Assembly: GCF_900109685.1 (NCBI RefSeq)
Contig: NZ_FOBB01000011.1
Location: 62,001 to 126,000 of the forward strand
Source: Chitinophaga rupis
GTDB taxonomy: Bacteria > Bacteroidota > Bacteroidia > Chitinophagales > Chitinophagaceae
Length of the DNA stretch: 64,000 nucleotides
Reading direction: 5' to 3'
Shown here one piece after another: positions 1 through 7,787 of this stretch; position 1 is the stretch's first letter; every line of letters begins with the position of its first letter. The notes beneath the pieces are model-generated. The model saw nothing but the letters and a program-made list of their open reading frames with translations. It had not been told where the DNA came from and did no database searches. Both the position numbers and the translations under genes were made by a program.

Positions 1-7
1 ACCTGCC

Positions 8-38
8 TTTGACCGGCACTTCTTTTATTATTATCTTG
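8..38 (+). promoter_or_regulatory. Promoter of the Rrf2 regulator gene
   Basis: TTTG at 8-11 and TATCTTG at 32-38, with 20 bp between them, match the Bacteroidetes -33/-7 pattern (TTTG, N19-20, TAnnTTTG) except at the last base. Transcription would begin in the mid 40s. That leaves a short leader before the ATG at 59 and makes the ATG at 41 an unlikely start. Confidence 0.45.
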
Positions 39-58
39 CAATGATTTCAATCAGGTAT

Positions 59-517
59 ATGCTTTCCAAGACTGCAGAATATGCCCTCAGGGCTACTATA
101 TATATTGCGCAAAAAGGCACCGAAGACAACAAGCTGGGAATTGATGAAGTGGCCGAAGGGATTGACTCTCCGAAGTCATTTACCGCCAAGATCCTGCAGC
201 TGCTCACTCAGAATGACCGGGTGGTAAGCTCGGTGCGCGGCCGCAACGGCGGATTTTACCTTACTGACCGTGCACGGAAGTTGCCTGTCAGGGCTATCCT
301 GGAAGCGGTAGAAGAAGAGGAGGTGATCACCAAATGTGTGCTTGGCCTGAAAGAATGTTCTGAAACAAGACCCTGCCCCATGCACCTTCAATATAAAGCC
401 ATTAAGAAACAGCTGAAACAACTATTTGAAAAAACATCCATCCAGCAGCTGGTGGAAGAATCCAATAAAGGGAACCTCTTTATCAATAACCAGAAAGCCC
501 CTAAAAAGCGGAGCTGA
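59..517 (+). CDS. Rrf2 family transcriptional regulator (NsrR/IscR-like, three-Cys)
   Basis: A winged-helix regulator of about 152 residues. The N-terminus MLSKTAEYALRA is the classic Rrf2 opening, followed by the wing motif VRGRNGGFYL. Three cysteines near residues 93, 100 and 106 (C-x6-C-x5-C) match the Fe-S ligand pattern of NsrR and IscR, so the protein probably senses NO, redox state or iron through a cluster. I chose the ATG at 59 over the one at 41 because it gives the family-typical N-terminus and fits the promoter. Next to it are a flavodoxin gene and the nos cluster. A palindrome shared by two nearby promoters (681-698 and 9074-9091) is a likely binding site. Assignment as an NO sensor is inference from context. 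Confidence 0.88.
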   Translation: MLSKTAEYALRATIYIAQKGTEDNKLGIDEVAEGIDSPKSFTAKILQLLTQNDRVVSSVRGRNGGFYLTDRARKLPVRAILEAVEEEEVITKCVLGLKECSETRPCPMHLQYKAIKKQLKQLFEKTSIQQLVEESNKGNLFINNQKAPKKRS

Positions 518-661
518 ACGTATTGATCTTCACTATTTCCTCACAACTAAGATCCCTGATACCATAATGTATAACGGCTGCAGGCCTGTTATTCGAAGGC
601 GCTGTTTGCAGGCTTGTTACGTGTAATAATGACGTTAACAGCGTTACATCTGCTGATTTTT

Positions 662-693
662 TTTGCCTGGTAAATTATAAAAGGATAAATTTG
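662..693 (+). promoter_or_regulatory. Promoter of the flavodoxin gene
   Basis: TTTG at 662-665 and TAAATTTG at 686-693 are separated by 20 bp, a full match to the Bacteroidetes promoter consensus. The -7 element sits entirely inside the palindrome at 681-698, so a bound protein would block the polymerase. Confidence 0.6.
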
Positions 694-698
694 TCCTT
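681..698 (+). promoter_or_regulatory. Palindromic operator, copy 1 (probable Rrf2-family site)
   Basis: AAGGATAAATTTGTCCTT is an 18-bp inverted repeat with one mismatched pair (AAGGAcAAATTTGTCCTT would be perfect). The reverse complement of 9074-9091, ahead of the oxidase-like membrane protein gene, matches it at 17 of 18 positions. It overlaps the -7 promoter element. Assignment to the Rrf2 protein encoded at 59-517 is inference from proximity and function. Confidence 0.6.
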
Positions 699-749
699 AA
701 TTATCCTACTTACTCATGCCACTATAAAAATCCAATAAAATATTAAGCT

Positions 750-1286
750 ATGAATGGGTTCATCATTTACAGATCCAGGTACGGAGCTACCCGGCAGTAC
801 GCTGCATGGCTAAGCGCTGAGCTGAAGATACCGGCCATACCGCAAGAGCAGGCCACTCCGGAAATAATAGCAAATGCCGGCTTCCTCATTCTTGGAAGCA
901 GCATATACATAGGCAAATTGCTGATGCGGAATTGGTTAAAACAACATGCCGCCCAACTGCAGAAAAAGAGATTGTTCATTTTCCTTGTAACTGCTACTAA
1001 GAAAGATAAACAGGAAAAGCTGAGAAGCTATGTACAGCAGAATATCCCAGCATGCTTTGAAGACAATTGCAGGTATTATTTTTTCCCGGGAAAAATAATC
1101 TATGATCAACTATCTCTCATGGATAAACTTAAAGTAAAGCTGGGAGGACAGATTGCAAAGCTAAGCAACAAGCCACTGAACATATCGGACTTTAACGATG
1201 TGAACCGGTCACATATCGGCGGGCTGCTAAGCGACATGCGGCTGCTTTATGCAATGGATAACCCGGTTAACCAGAAAGTGATCTGA
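750..1286 (+). CDS. Flavodoxin-domain protein (HemG-like fold)
   Basis: A soluble protein of 178 residues with a flavodoxin fold. The N-terminal MNGFIIYRSRYGATRQYAAWL carries the phosphate-binding loop (Y-x-S-R-Y-G-A-T). A second FMN-loop strand, LILGSSIYIGKL, lies near residues 46-57. This arrangement is seen in HemG-type protoporphyrinogen oxidases and related flavodoxins, which move electrons through FMN. Position under the palindromic operator beside a putative NO-sensing regulator suggests a role in nitrosative or redox stress rather than heme synthesis, but the sequence does not settle this. It is a monocistronic gene with about 210 bp before the next one. Confidence 0.75.
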   Translation: MNGFIIYRSRYGATRQYAAWLSAELKIPAIPQEQATPEIIANAGFLILGSSIYIGKLLMRNWLKQHAAQLQKKRLFIFLVTATKKDKQEKLRSYVQQNIPACFEDNCRYYFFPGKIIYDQLSLMDKLKVKLGGQIAKLSNKPLNISDFNDVNRSHIGGLLSDMRLLYAMDNPVNQKVI

Positions 1287-1495
1287 GGAGCAGCTGATCT
1301 TCATCATGCCGGACAGTGATTAAGATCAGTACTGCCGTTGACCGTAAGCAACAGATTCCTTACTCACAGCAGATAGCTTTGTACGATCATACCTCCGGCT
1401 ATAAAGTATATGATCTGTCAGGAGAATGCGCTATCGTTTGCCACAATCTGTTTCCATCAATAAATAATAAAGAAGTAACAACCTAAAAATAAGTT

Positions 1496-2008
1496 ATGAA
1501 GCAAGTATCTCTTTTAGCATCAATAGCTATAGTAAGCCTTCTTATTTACAGCTGCGGTTCGGGTTCGAGCTCCGGCGCTGATTCCCAATCCTCCTCCGGC
1601 AGCGCTGCAGGCGATTCCAGCATGGTAGCCCCGGAAAATAAGACTGCCGGCCAGGGCGCTGCAGATGAAGCCAAAGGCAAAGGCAAGTTCACTGAAGTAA
1701 AACTTACCCACCCGCTTGACAAGGCCATGGTAGCCGGGGGCAAAACCGTATACGATGTAAAATGCGCGGCCTGTCATAAGCTTACCGGTGAAAAACTGGT
1801 AGGCCCCGGATGGAAAGGTGTTACGGACAGAAGAAAGCCTGAGTGGATCATGAATTTTGTAACCAATACAGATGAGATGATCGACAAAGACCCTGCAGCA
1901 CAGGCCATGCTTGAACAGTGTATGGTGCGTATGCCCAACCAGCACCTGACGGATGATGAGGCCCGCCATGTACTGGAATACATGCGGGAAAATGATGGCA
2001 AAAATTAA
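1496..2008 (+). CDS. Class I cytochrome c lipoprotein of the nos cluster
   Basis: A lipoprotein of 170 residues. The signal peptide ends in a lipobox with Cys20 (LLIYSC), followed by a Ser/Gly/Ala-rich linker to about residue 60. One c-type heme site, CAACH, lies at 90-94; a Met in the later MVRMPNQHL segment is the likely axial ligand. Clade-II nos clusters commonly encode such monoheme cytochromes next to nosZ, where they deliver electrons from the quinol/cytochrome chain to N2O reductase. The gene is 24 bp upstream of nosZ and probably co-transcribed. The exact electron donor is inferred from context. Confidence 0.88.
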   Translation: MKQVSLLASIAIVSLLIYSCGSGSSSGADSQSSSGSAAGDSSMVAPENKTAGQGAADEAKGKGKFTEVKLTHPLDKAMVAGGKTVYDVKCAACHKLTGEKLVGPGWKGVTDRRKPEWIMNFVTNTDEMIDKDPAAQAMLEQCMVRMPNQHLTDDEARHVLEYMRENDGKN

Positions 2009-2032
2009 TCACACTCACCTTTATCTATATTT

Positions 2033-4003
2033 ATGAAAAAAATATTCCTTCCGCTTTGCTTTGTAGCTGCAATAGCTTCCCTGCAAAGCTGCAAAATGAA
2101 GAACACCGCAGCTGCCGTACAGGGAGACGCTGATTCAAAAGTATACGTAGCTCCCGGTAAATACGACGAGTATTACAACTTTGTATCCGGTGGCTTCAAC
2201 GGCCAGGTATCGGTTTACGGTTTGCCTTCAGGCCGGCTGCTAAAGCTGATCCCTGTATTTTCCATGTTCCCTGAAAATGGTTATGGCTATAGCGAAGAAA
2301 CAAAGGCCATGCTGAATACCACTAACGGCCAGATCCCATGGGACGATCAGCACCACCTGGAATTATCGCAAACCAACGGGGAGCAGGATGGGCGCTGGCT
2401 GTTTGCCAATGCCAACAATACGCCCCGTGTGGCCAGGATAGATCTGAGTACCTTTAAAACGGTGGAGATCCTGCAAATGCCTAACAGTGCCGGTAACCAC
2501 TCCTCCCCCTTCATTACAGAGAATACGGAATATGTAGTGGCAGGCACCCGCTTTTCCGTACCATTGGGTTCAGAGGATGTGCCCATCAGCTCATTCAAAC
2601 AGAACTTTCATAGCACCGCCTCCTTTATTAGCGTAGATAAGAACTCCGGTAATATGGCCCTTGCTTTTCAGATAGTATTGCCGGGTATGAACCTGGATCT
2701 GAGCCATGCCGGGAAAGGGCCTTCACATGACTGGTTCTTCTTTTCCAGCTACAATACCGAGCAGGCCTATACGCTGCTTGAGGTGAATGCATCACAGAAA
2801 GACAAAGACTATATTATTGCCGTTAACTGGAAAAAAGCAGAAGAATACGCCAAAGCAGGCAAGGGCAAAAAGGTACCTGCAGAATATGCGCATAATACCT
2901 TTGATGAAGGAAAACAACTAGCCACTTCGGTTATTGAACACGATGTATTGTTACTGGATCCGAAAGATTGTCCGGATATGGTTTACATGATCCCCTGCCC
3001 TAAATCTCCGCATGGCTGCGACCTGGATCCTACCGGGGAATACATTGTGGGCAGCGGAAAACTGGCAGCATTGATCCCAGTGTTCTCATTCAGTAAAATG
3101 ATTAAAGCCATCGGCGACAAACAATTTGAAGGAGATTTCCAGGGTATCCCCATCATAAAATATGAAGCAGCTTTATACGGCGAGGTGCAAAAACCTGGTC
3201 TGGGTCCTTTACACACAGAATTTGATGGCAAAGGAAATGCCTATACTTCCATGTTCCTTTCTTCAGAAGTGGTGAAATGGAGCTTAAAAGATCTGAAGGT
3301 ACTGGACCGGGCGCCCACCTACTATTCTGTTGGGCACCTGATGATCCCCGGTGGAGACACTAAAAAGCCCTGGGGTAAATACCTGGTGGCATACAATAAA
3401 ATAACAAAAGACCGGTTCTTACCTACTGGTCCGGAACTGGCGCAATCTGCCCAGCTTTATGATATATCCGGAGATAAAATGCAGCTGCTCCTGGATTTCC
3501 CTACTATCGGCGAGCCGCACTATGCGCAGGCTTTACCCGCAAGCTTAATACAGGGCAAGCAGGTGAAGTACTATGACATTAACAAGAATGGCAATGAGTT
3601 TGTAACGCTGGGTGAAAAGAAGGCCAATGTAGTCCGCAAAGGGAACCGGGTAGACGTGTACATGACCGCTATCCGCTCACACCTGGTACCTGATAATATT
3701 GAAGGGGTATCTGTGGGCGATGATGTTTACTTCCATGTTACCAACCTGGAACAGGACTGGGATATTCCGCATGGTTTTGCCATTAAGAACAACCCGAATG
3801 CAGAGTTGTTAATTATGCCGGGTGAAACCGTTACCCTGAAATTCACCCCGCAAAAGCAGGGCATCTATCCATTTTACTGTACGGACTTTTGTTCCGCCTT
3901 ACACCAGGAAATGTCCGGTTACCTGAGAGTATCTCCCAAAGGAAGCAATACTCCCCTGAAATTCGGCACCGGTGTGGTAGCGGATACCAGCGCACAAAAA
4001 TAA
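2033..4003 (+). CDS. nosZ: Nitrous-oxide reductase, clade II (Sec/lipoprotein type)
   Basis: Reduces N2O to N2 in the periplasm using the CuA and CuZ copper centres. The 656-residue protein has an N-terminal beta-propeller part with His-rich CuZ elements (DDQHHLELSQTNGEQDGRW near residue 105, and HYAQALPA). A C-terminal cupredoxin domain carries the CuA motif C616-x3-C620-x3-H624-x2-M627. The signal peptide is Sec-type with a lipobox-like Cys (SLQSC) and has no twin arginine, which is a hallmark of clade II (atypical) NosZ. A perfect terminator hairpin follows directly, before the accessory genes. No nosR is present in the window, as is usual for this clade. Confidence 0.97.
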   Translation: MKKIFLPLCFVAAIASLQSCKMKNTAAAVQGDADSKVYVAPGKYDEYYNFVSGGFNGQVSVYGLPSGRLLKLIPVFSMFPENGYGYSEETKAMLNTTNGQIPWDDQHHLELSQTNGEQDGRWLFANANNTPRVARIDLSTFKTVEILQMPNSAGNHSSPFITENTEYVVAGTRFSVPLGSEDVPISSFKQNFHSTASFISVDKNSGNMALAFQIVLPGMNLDLSHAGKGPSHDWFFFSSYNTEQAYTLLEVNASQKDKDYIIAVNWKKAEEYAKAGKGKKVPAEYAHNTFDEGKQLATSVIEHDVLLLDPKDCPDMVYMIPCPKSPHGCDLDPTGEYIVGSGKLAALIPVFSFSKMIKAIGDKQFEGDFQGIPIIKYEAALYGEVQKPGLGPLHTEFDGKGNAYTSMFLSSEVVKWSLKDLKVLDRAPTYYSVGHLMIPGGDTKKPWGKYLVAYNKITKDRFLPTGPELAQSAQLYDISGDKMQLLLDFPTIGEPHYAQALPASLIQGKQVKYYDINKNGNEFVTLGEKKANVVRKGNRVDVYMTAIRSHLVPDNIEGVSVGDDVYFHVTNLEQDWDIPHGFAIKNNPNAELLIMPGETVTLKFTPQKQGIYPFYCTDFCSALHQEMSGYLRVSPKGSNTPLKFGTGVVADTSAQK

Positions 4004-4013
4004 GATCAAGCAC

Positions 4014-4046
4014 AAAAGGTACTGCATGACAGCAGTACCTTTTTTA
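4014..4046 (+). terminator. Rho-independent terminator after nosZ
   Basis: Arms of 12 bp (AAAAGGTACTGC, 4014-4025, and its exact complement, 4032-4043) enclose a 6-base loop and run into a T tract. It lies inside the nos gene run, between nosZ and the membrane protein gene, so it probably makes nosZ the most abundant message and limits read-through to the accessory genes. Confidence 0.85.
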
Positions 4047-4056
4047 TCTGTTCATT

Positions 4057-4626
4057 ATGAAGAAACTGACTAAACCGGGAAGAATAAGTATTGTGATCGC
4101 TATGCTGTTCCTGGGAACACTGTGGCTATTTCCTATGTGGCGGATTGACCTGCGGGCGCCGCAGTACCCTGGCGGACTATCCATGCAGATCTGGCTGAAC
4201 GACGTAAAAGGCGATGTACCGATCATCAACGGATTGAATCATTATATAGGCATGAACGAGATCAAAAAAGAGGATTTCCGGGAATTTATTTTCCTGCCCA
4301 TCACCATGCTGCTGTTTATCCTGCTGGGGATTGTAGTATTAATACTTAAGCGGAAACTCTACTATTATATCTGGACGGTCCTATTTATTTGCATTGCTGC
4401 CTTTTCATTTTATGACTTCTACATGTGGGAATATAATTATGGGCACCACCTCGATCCTCACGCCCCTATCCAGGTTCCGGGCATGTCGTACCAGCCTCCC
4501 TTATTCGGGTATAAGAAATTGCTAAACTTTGAAGTACTGTCCCAACCCGATGTTGGCGGATGGTTTTACATAGGAACAGGTGTTTTACTGGTTGCAATAA
4601 CGATCTATGAATGGAAAAAAAAGTAA
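4057..4626 (+). CDS. nos-cluster integral membrane protein, function unknown
   Basis: A protein of 189 residues with about four transmembrane segments: one near residues 12-28, then two between about 85 and 130, and one at 168-185. Between the first two is an extracytoplasmic stretch with PMWRIDLRAPQYPGGL. A second loop (YNYGHHLDPHAPIQVPGM) is rich in His, Pro and Met and could contact copper. Its place between nosZ and nosL matches a conserved membrane protein I associate with clade-II nos clusters of Bacteroidetes. It may help copper delivery or electron flow to NosZ; no enzymatic motif is visible. Its last codons overlap an upstream in-frame extension of nosL, but the chosen nosL start avoids overlap. 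Confidence 0.75.
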   Translation: MKKLTKPGRISIVIAMLFLGTLWLFPMWRIDLRAPQYPGGLSMQIWLNDVKGDVPIINGLNHYIGMNEIKKEDFREFIFLPITMLLFILLGIVVLILKRKLYYYIWTVLFICIAAFSFYDFYMWEYNYGHHLDPHAPIQVPGMSYQPPLFGYKKLLNFEVLSQPDVGGWFYIGTGVLLVAITIYEWKKK

Positions 4627-4627
4627 C

Positions 4628-5062
4628 ATGAAACAGGTACTACTGATAGGTATGCTTGGCCTCATTGGCCTCTCTGCCTGCCAACAGGAATTTGAGCCCA
4701 TTGACTATGGCCATGATGCATGCGCACATTGTAAAATGACCATAATAGATAAGCGTTTTGCGGCAGAAATTGTAACAGAAAAAGGTAAGGCCTACAAATT
4801 CGATGACCTGGCATGTCTGTTAAAATATACCGAAGAAGAAAATTTTAACAGCACAGGAACCATATTATTTGTAAGCGATTATAGCAAACCAGATAATAGT
4901 TTCCTGGATGCACACCAGGCGGTATACCTGCATAGCGGAATATTCAAAAGTCCTATGAACGGGAACTTTGCAGCTTTTGCATCCGCTAAGGAGGCCGCTC
5001 CCTTTAAAGACAGCCTGCAGAATGACCTGTTAAAACTGGAAGACCTGGGACCAAATGAATAA
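4628..5062 (+). CDS. nosL: NosL copper chaperone lipoprotein
   Basis: A lipoprotein of 144 residues that binds Cu(I) and helps build the CuZ centre of NosZ. A lipobox (GLSAC) places the lipidated Cys at residue 18. The copper motif C32-x2-C35-x-M37 (CAHCKM) is the recognisable NosL signature, followed by the segment KAYKFDDLACLLKY typical of the family. I chose the ATG at 4628 because it immediately precedes a normal signal peptide; an in-frame ATG at 4607 would add seven residues overlapping the previous gene. The 3' end overlaps nosD by 8 bases, indicating translational coupling. Confidence 0.93.
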   Translation: MKQVLLIGMLGLIGLSACQQEFEPIDYGHDACAHCKMTIIDKRFAAEIVTEKGKAYKFDDLACLLKYTEEENFNSTGTILFVSDYSKPDNSFLDAHQAVYLHSGIFKSPMNGNFAAFASAKEAAPFKDSLQNDLLKLEDLGPNE

Positions 5063-6299
5063 GCCCATGAAACAAGTGCTGTTATTACACGCATTGCTGC
5101 TGTACGCCGCCACCGGAGGCTTTGCCGCCATTATAAAAGTACATGCTGCCGCCAACAGTATTCACCAGGCCATAGAGCAGGCGCATAGTGGCGACACCTT
5201 ATTATTGCAACAGGGCTTTTACAGGGAACATGATATCCTGGTATCCAAAAAGCTGACGATAACAGGCCAGGGATTGCCGGTGATAGACGGAGAAAATAAA
5301 TACCAGGTTTTTATTATTGCCGCCGATTCAGTACTCATACAGGGCTTGCAGATCCAGCATATAGGAAAAGGATCGGTTATAGATATGGCCGGCATTAAGA
5401 TCATAAATGCAAAATGCGTTACTATCCGGAATAACCGCTTCATTAATAACACGTATGGTGTTTATCTGCAAAATTCTAACCGCTGTTATATTGTTAACAA
5501 TACCATCCACTCAGATACCAAAGGTGAAATAAACGGCGGCAATGGCATACATGCATGGAAATGTGAGGGGCTGGGAATAAAAGGCAATTCCATATCGGGG
5601 CACCGGGACGGCATTTATTTTGAGTTTGTTACCCATTCATATATTGCTGATAACACCTCTTTTGAAAATGCACGCTATGGCCTGCACTTCATGTTCTCGC
5701 ACAACGACCGCTATGCGCAGAACACCTTTATGGACAATGGTGCAGGCGTTGCCGTAATGTACTCCAGAGGCGTGGTCATGTATGACAATGCTTTTAACCA
5801 TAACTGGGGCGACGCCTCTTATGGCCTTTTATTGAAAGAGATCACCGACAGTAAAATTGAGCACAACCGGTTTATAAAAAACACCGTGGGCATCCATATG
5901 GAAAGCACTACGCGGGTGGATGTGCGGCATAACCTTTTCAGTGAGAACGGATGGGGAGTGCGCGTACAGGCCAGCTGCAGCGGGAGCAATTTTGTTGAGA
6001 ACAATTTCATCGGCAATTCCTTTGATGTAACCACCAATGGAACCATGATGCTAAATGTATTCAACCATAATTACTGGGACAAATATGACGGCTATGACCT
6101 GGATAAAAACAATGTGGGGGATGTATCCTATTACCCGGTAAGTGTATATTCAGTAATAACCGAAAAGATACCACCGGCAATGATCCTGTACCACAGCCTT
6201 CTTACCAATATCATGGAGCAGGTGGAAAAAGTAATGCCCAGCATTATTCCGGATATGCTGAAAGATGATCAGCCAATGATGAAAAAATTGAAGTTATGA
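5055..6299 (+). CDS. nosD: NosD periplasmic beta-helix copper-processing protein
   Basis: A protein of 414 residues with a signal peptide and a long series of parallel beta-helix (CASH/PbH1) repeats, visible as recurring phrases such as IRNNRFINNTYGVYLQNSN, IKGNSISGHRDGIYF and IEHNRFIKNTVGIHMES. NosD is required with NosF and NosY for maturation of the NosZ copper-sulfide centre. The start may be 5055 or the ATG at 5067 (MKQVLLLHALLLYAA), which gives a cleaner signal peptide. Its stop overlaps the nosF start by 4 bases (ATGA). Confidence 0.95.
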   Translation: MNKPMKQVLLLHALLLYAATGGFAAIIKVHAAANSIHQAIEQAHSGDTLLLQQGFYREHDILVSKKLTITGQGLPVIDGENKYQVFIIAADSVLIQGLQIQHIGKGSVIDMAGIKIINAKCVTIRNNRFINNTYGVYLQNSNRCYIVNNTIHSDTKGEINGGNGIHAWKCEGLGIKGNSISGHRDGIYFEFVTHSYIADNTSFENARYGLHFMFSHNDRYAQNTFMDNGAGVAVMYSRGVVMYDNAFNHNWGDASYGLLLKEITDSKIEHNRFIKNTVGIHMESTTRVDVRHNLFSENGWGVRVQASCSGSNFVENNFIGNSFDVTTNGTMMLNVFNHNYWDKYDGYDLDKNNVGDVSYYPVSVYSVITEKIPPAMILYHSLLTNIMEQVEKVMPSIIPDMLKDDQPMMKKLKL

Positions 6300-7036
6300 T
6301 CGAAATAACGCAGCTTACCAAAACCTTCAGAAAGTTTAAGGCTTTAGATGATATCAGCCTGCATTTTGAGCGTGGGCAAACCATTTCCTTATTAGGCCCC
6401 AATGGCTCGGGAAAAACTACGCTGATAAAATCCATACTGGGATTAGTGATCCCCGGAAAAGGAACGATCAAAATAAACGGAGCTGTAATAAAAGATCAGT
6501 GGGATTACCGCTCACAGATAGGCTATATGCCGCAGATAGGACGTTATCCTGAAAATATGACCATCGGCCAGGTTATTAAGATGCTCAAAGAGATCCGGAA
6601 AGATTGTAAGCGCTATGATGAGGAGCTGATCGAAGGATTTAATATACCCGCTGTTCAGCATAAAACAATGCGAAGCCTGTCTGGCGGTACACGCCAAAAG
6701 GTTAGCGCCTGCCTTGCCTTCCTTTTTTCTCCGGAGATCTTTATCCTGGATGAGCCCACCGCGGGATTGGATCCCGTAGCCAGCGAGCTGCTGAAAGATA
6801 AAATTATAAAGGAACGCGCCAACGGAAAGCTGATCCTGATCACCTCACATGTGCTCAGTGACCTGGATGATATTACCAGCCATATTGTATACCTGCAGGA
6901 AGGAAAGCTGCTATTGTATAAAACAGTGGAAGAGCTGAAAAAGGTAACCGGCCAGGAAAAGCTGAATAAGATCATTGCTGCGATCATGCAAAAAAATCAC
7001 CCGAAAGAATGCCTGCACTATGAGAACAATTATTAA
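6296..7036 (+). CDS. nosF: NosF ABC transporter ATP-binding protein
   Basis: The ATPase of the NosDFY complex, which energises copper-centre maturation of NosZ. It has a Walker A at LLGPNGSGKTT (about residues 33-43), the ABC signature LSGGTRQKV (about 129), Walker B FILDEPTAGLDP (about 151) and the switch His in LITSHVLSDL. The 246-residue length is normal for a single-domain ABC ATPase. It overlaps nosD by 4 bases and nosY by 17 bases, a tight operon. Confidence 0.96.
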   Translation: MIEITQLTKTFRKFKALDDISLHFERGQTISLLGPNGSGKTTLIKSILGLVIPGKGTIKINGAVIKDQWDYRSQIGYMPQIGRYPENMTIGQVIKMLKEIRKDCKRYDEELIEGFNIPAVQHKTMRSLSGGTRQKVSACLAFLFSPEIFILDEPTAGLDPVASELLKDKIIKERANGKLILITSHVLSDLDDITSHIVYLQEGKLLLYKTVEELKKVTGQEKLNKIIAAIMQKNHPKECLHYENNY

Positions 7037-7787
7037 ATATGTACTGTTTGACCTGCTGAGGAATAAAACAATTATTGTTTATGCGCTTATACTGGCGGCC
7101 ATAACCATCAGCGTATCCGGTATGGGCGACAATGCTTCCAAAGGTCTTTTAAGCCTGTTAAACATTACGTTGTTATTTGTACCTATTATCAGCATTCTCT
7201 TTTCCACTATTTATTTCTTTAATTCCGTAGAGTTCACGGAACTGCTGCTGGCCCAGCCCATCAGAAGAAAAACCATGCTCCTGGCTCAGTACGCCGGCAT
7301 TGCTATTGCGTTAAGTATTGCTTACCTGGCAGGAGTTGGTATTCCGGTATGTATACTTTATTATACCGCAGCTACCATTACACTTCTGGTAAGCGGGTTA
7401 TTCCTGACACTGATCTTCTCTGCACTGGCTCTGCTGATCTTTGTATTGTTTAAAGACAAAACAAAAGGTATCGGCGCAGCCATCATTACCGCATTATTCT
7501 TTACCCTGCTCTTTGATGGGCTGCTGCTCTCCTTTATTTATTCATTCAGCGATTATCCGGTTGATAAGCCGTTATTAGGACTTATATCTTTAAACCCCGT
7601 TGACCTGGCCCGGGTATTGGTGCTGCTGCAATTAGATGTGGCAGTAATGATGGGCTACTCAGGCGCTTTGTTCAAGAAGTTCATGGGATCTGCCACCGGC
7701 AGCATCTATACGGTTATCTGTATGTTATGCTGGACGGTTATTCCTTTGATAATAGCTGCCAGGGTATTTAAGAAGAAGGATATCTGA
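7020..7787 (+). CDS. nosY: NosY membrane permease subunit
   Basis: A polytopic protein of 255 residues with about six hydrophobic segments, including one at 20-45 and a last one ending ICMLCWTVIPLIIAARVF. It is the ABC-2 type permease partner of NosF. The start at 7020 gives MRTIIKYVLFDLLRNK, the usual N-terminus; an in-frame ATG at 6975 would lie deep inside nosF. The last 63 bases overlap antisense with the 3' end of the convergent membrane protein gene, and I see no terminator hairpin between the two. Confidence 0.94.
   Translation: MRTIIKYVLFDLLRNKTIIVYALILAAITISVSGMGDNASKGLLSLLNITLLFVPIISILFSTIYFFNSVEFTELLLAQPIRRKTMLLAQYAGIAIALSIAYLAGVGIPVCILYYTAATITLLVSGLFLTLIFSALALLIFVLFKDKTKGIGAAIITALFFTLLFDGLLLSFIYSFSDYPVDKPLLGLISLNPVDLARVLVLLQLDVAVMMGYSGALFKKFMGSATGSIYTVICMLCWTVIPLIIAARVFKKKDI

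Noticed and set aside
426..626. Small plus-strand open frame overlapping the end of the Rrf2 gene
   Set aside because: Its start lies inside the regulator, the sequence has no conserved features, and nothing supports expression.
1287..1495. Possible Rrf2-type operator ahead of the nos cluster
   Set aside because: I searched by eye for AAGGA...TCCTT and the -7 box; only partial, non-palindromic matches are present.
1520..1969. Minus-strand open frame of 149 codons over the cytochrome gene
   Set aside because: It is a shadow of the cytochrome c frame, which contains lipobox and heme motif.
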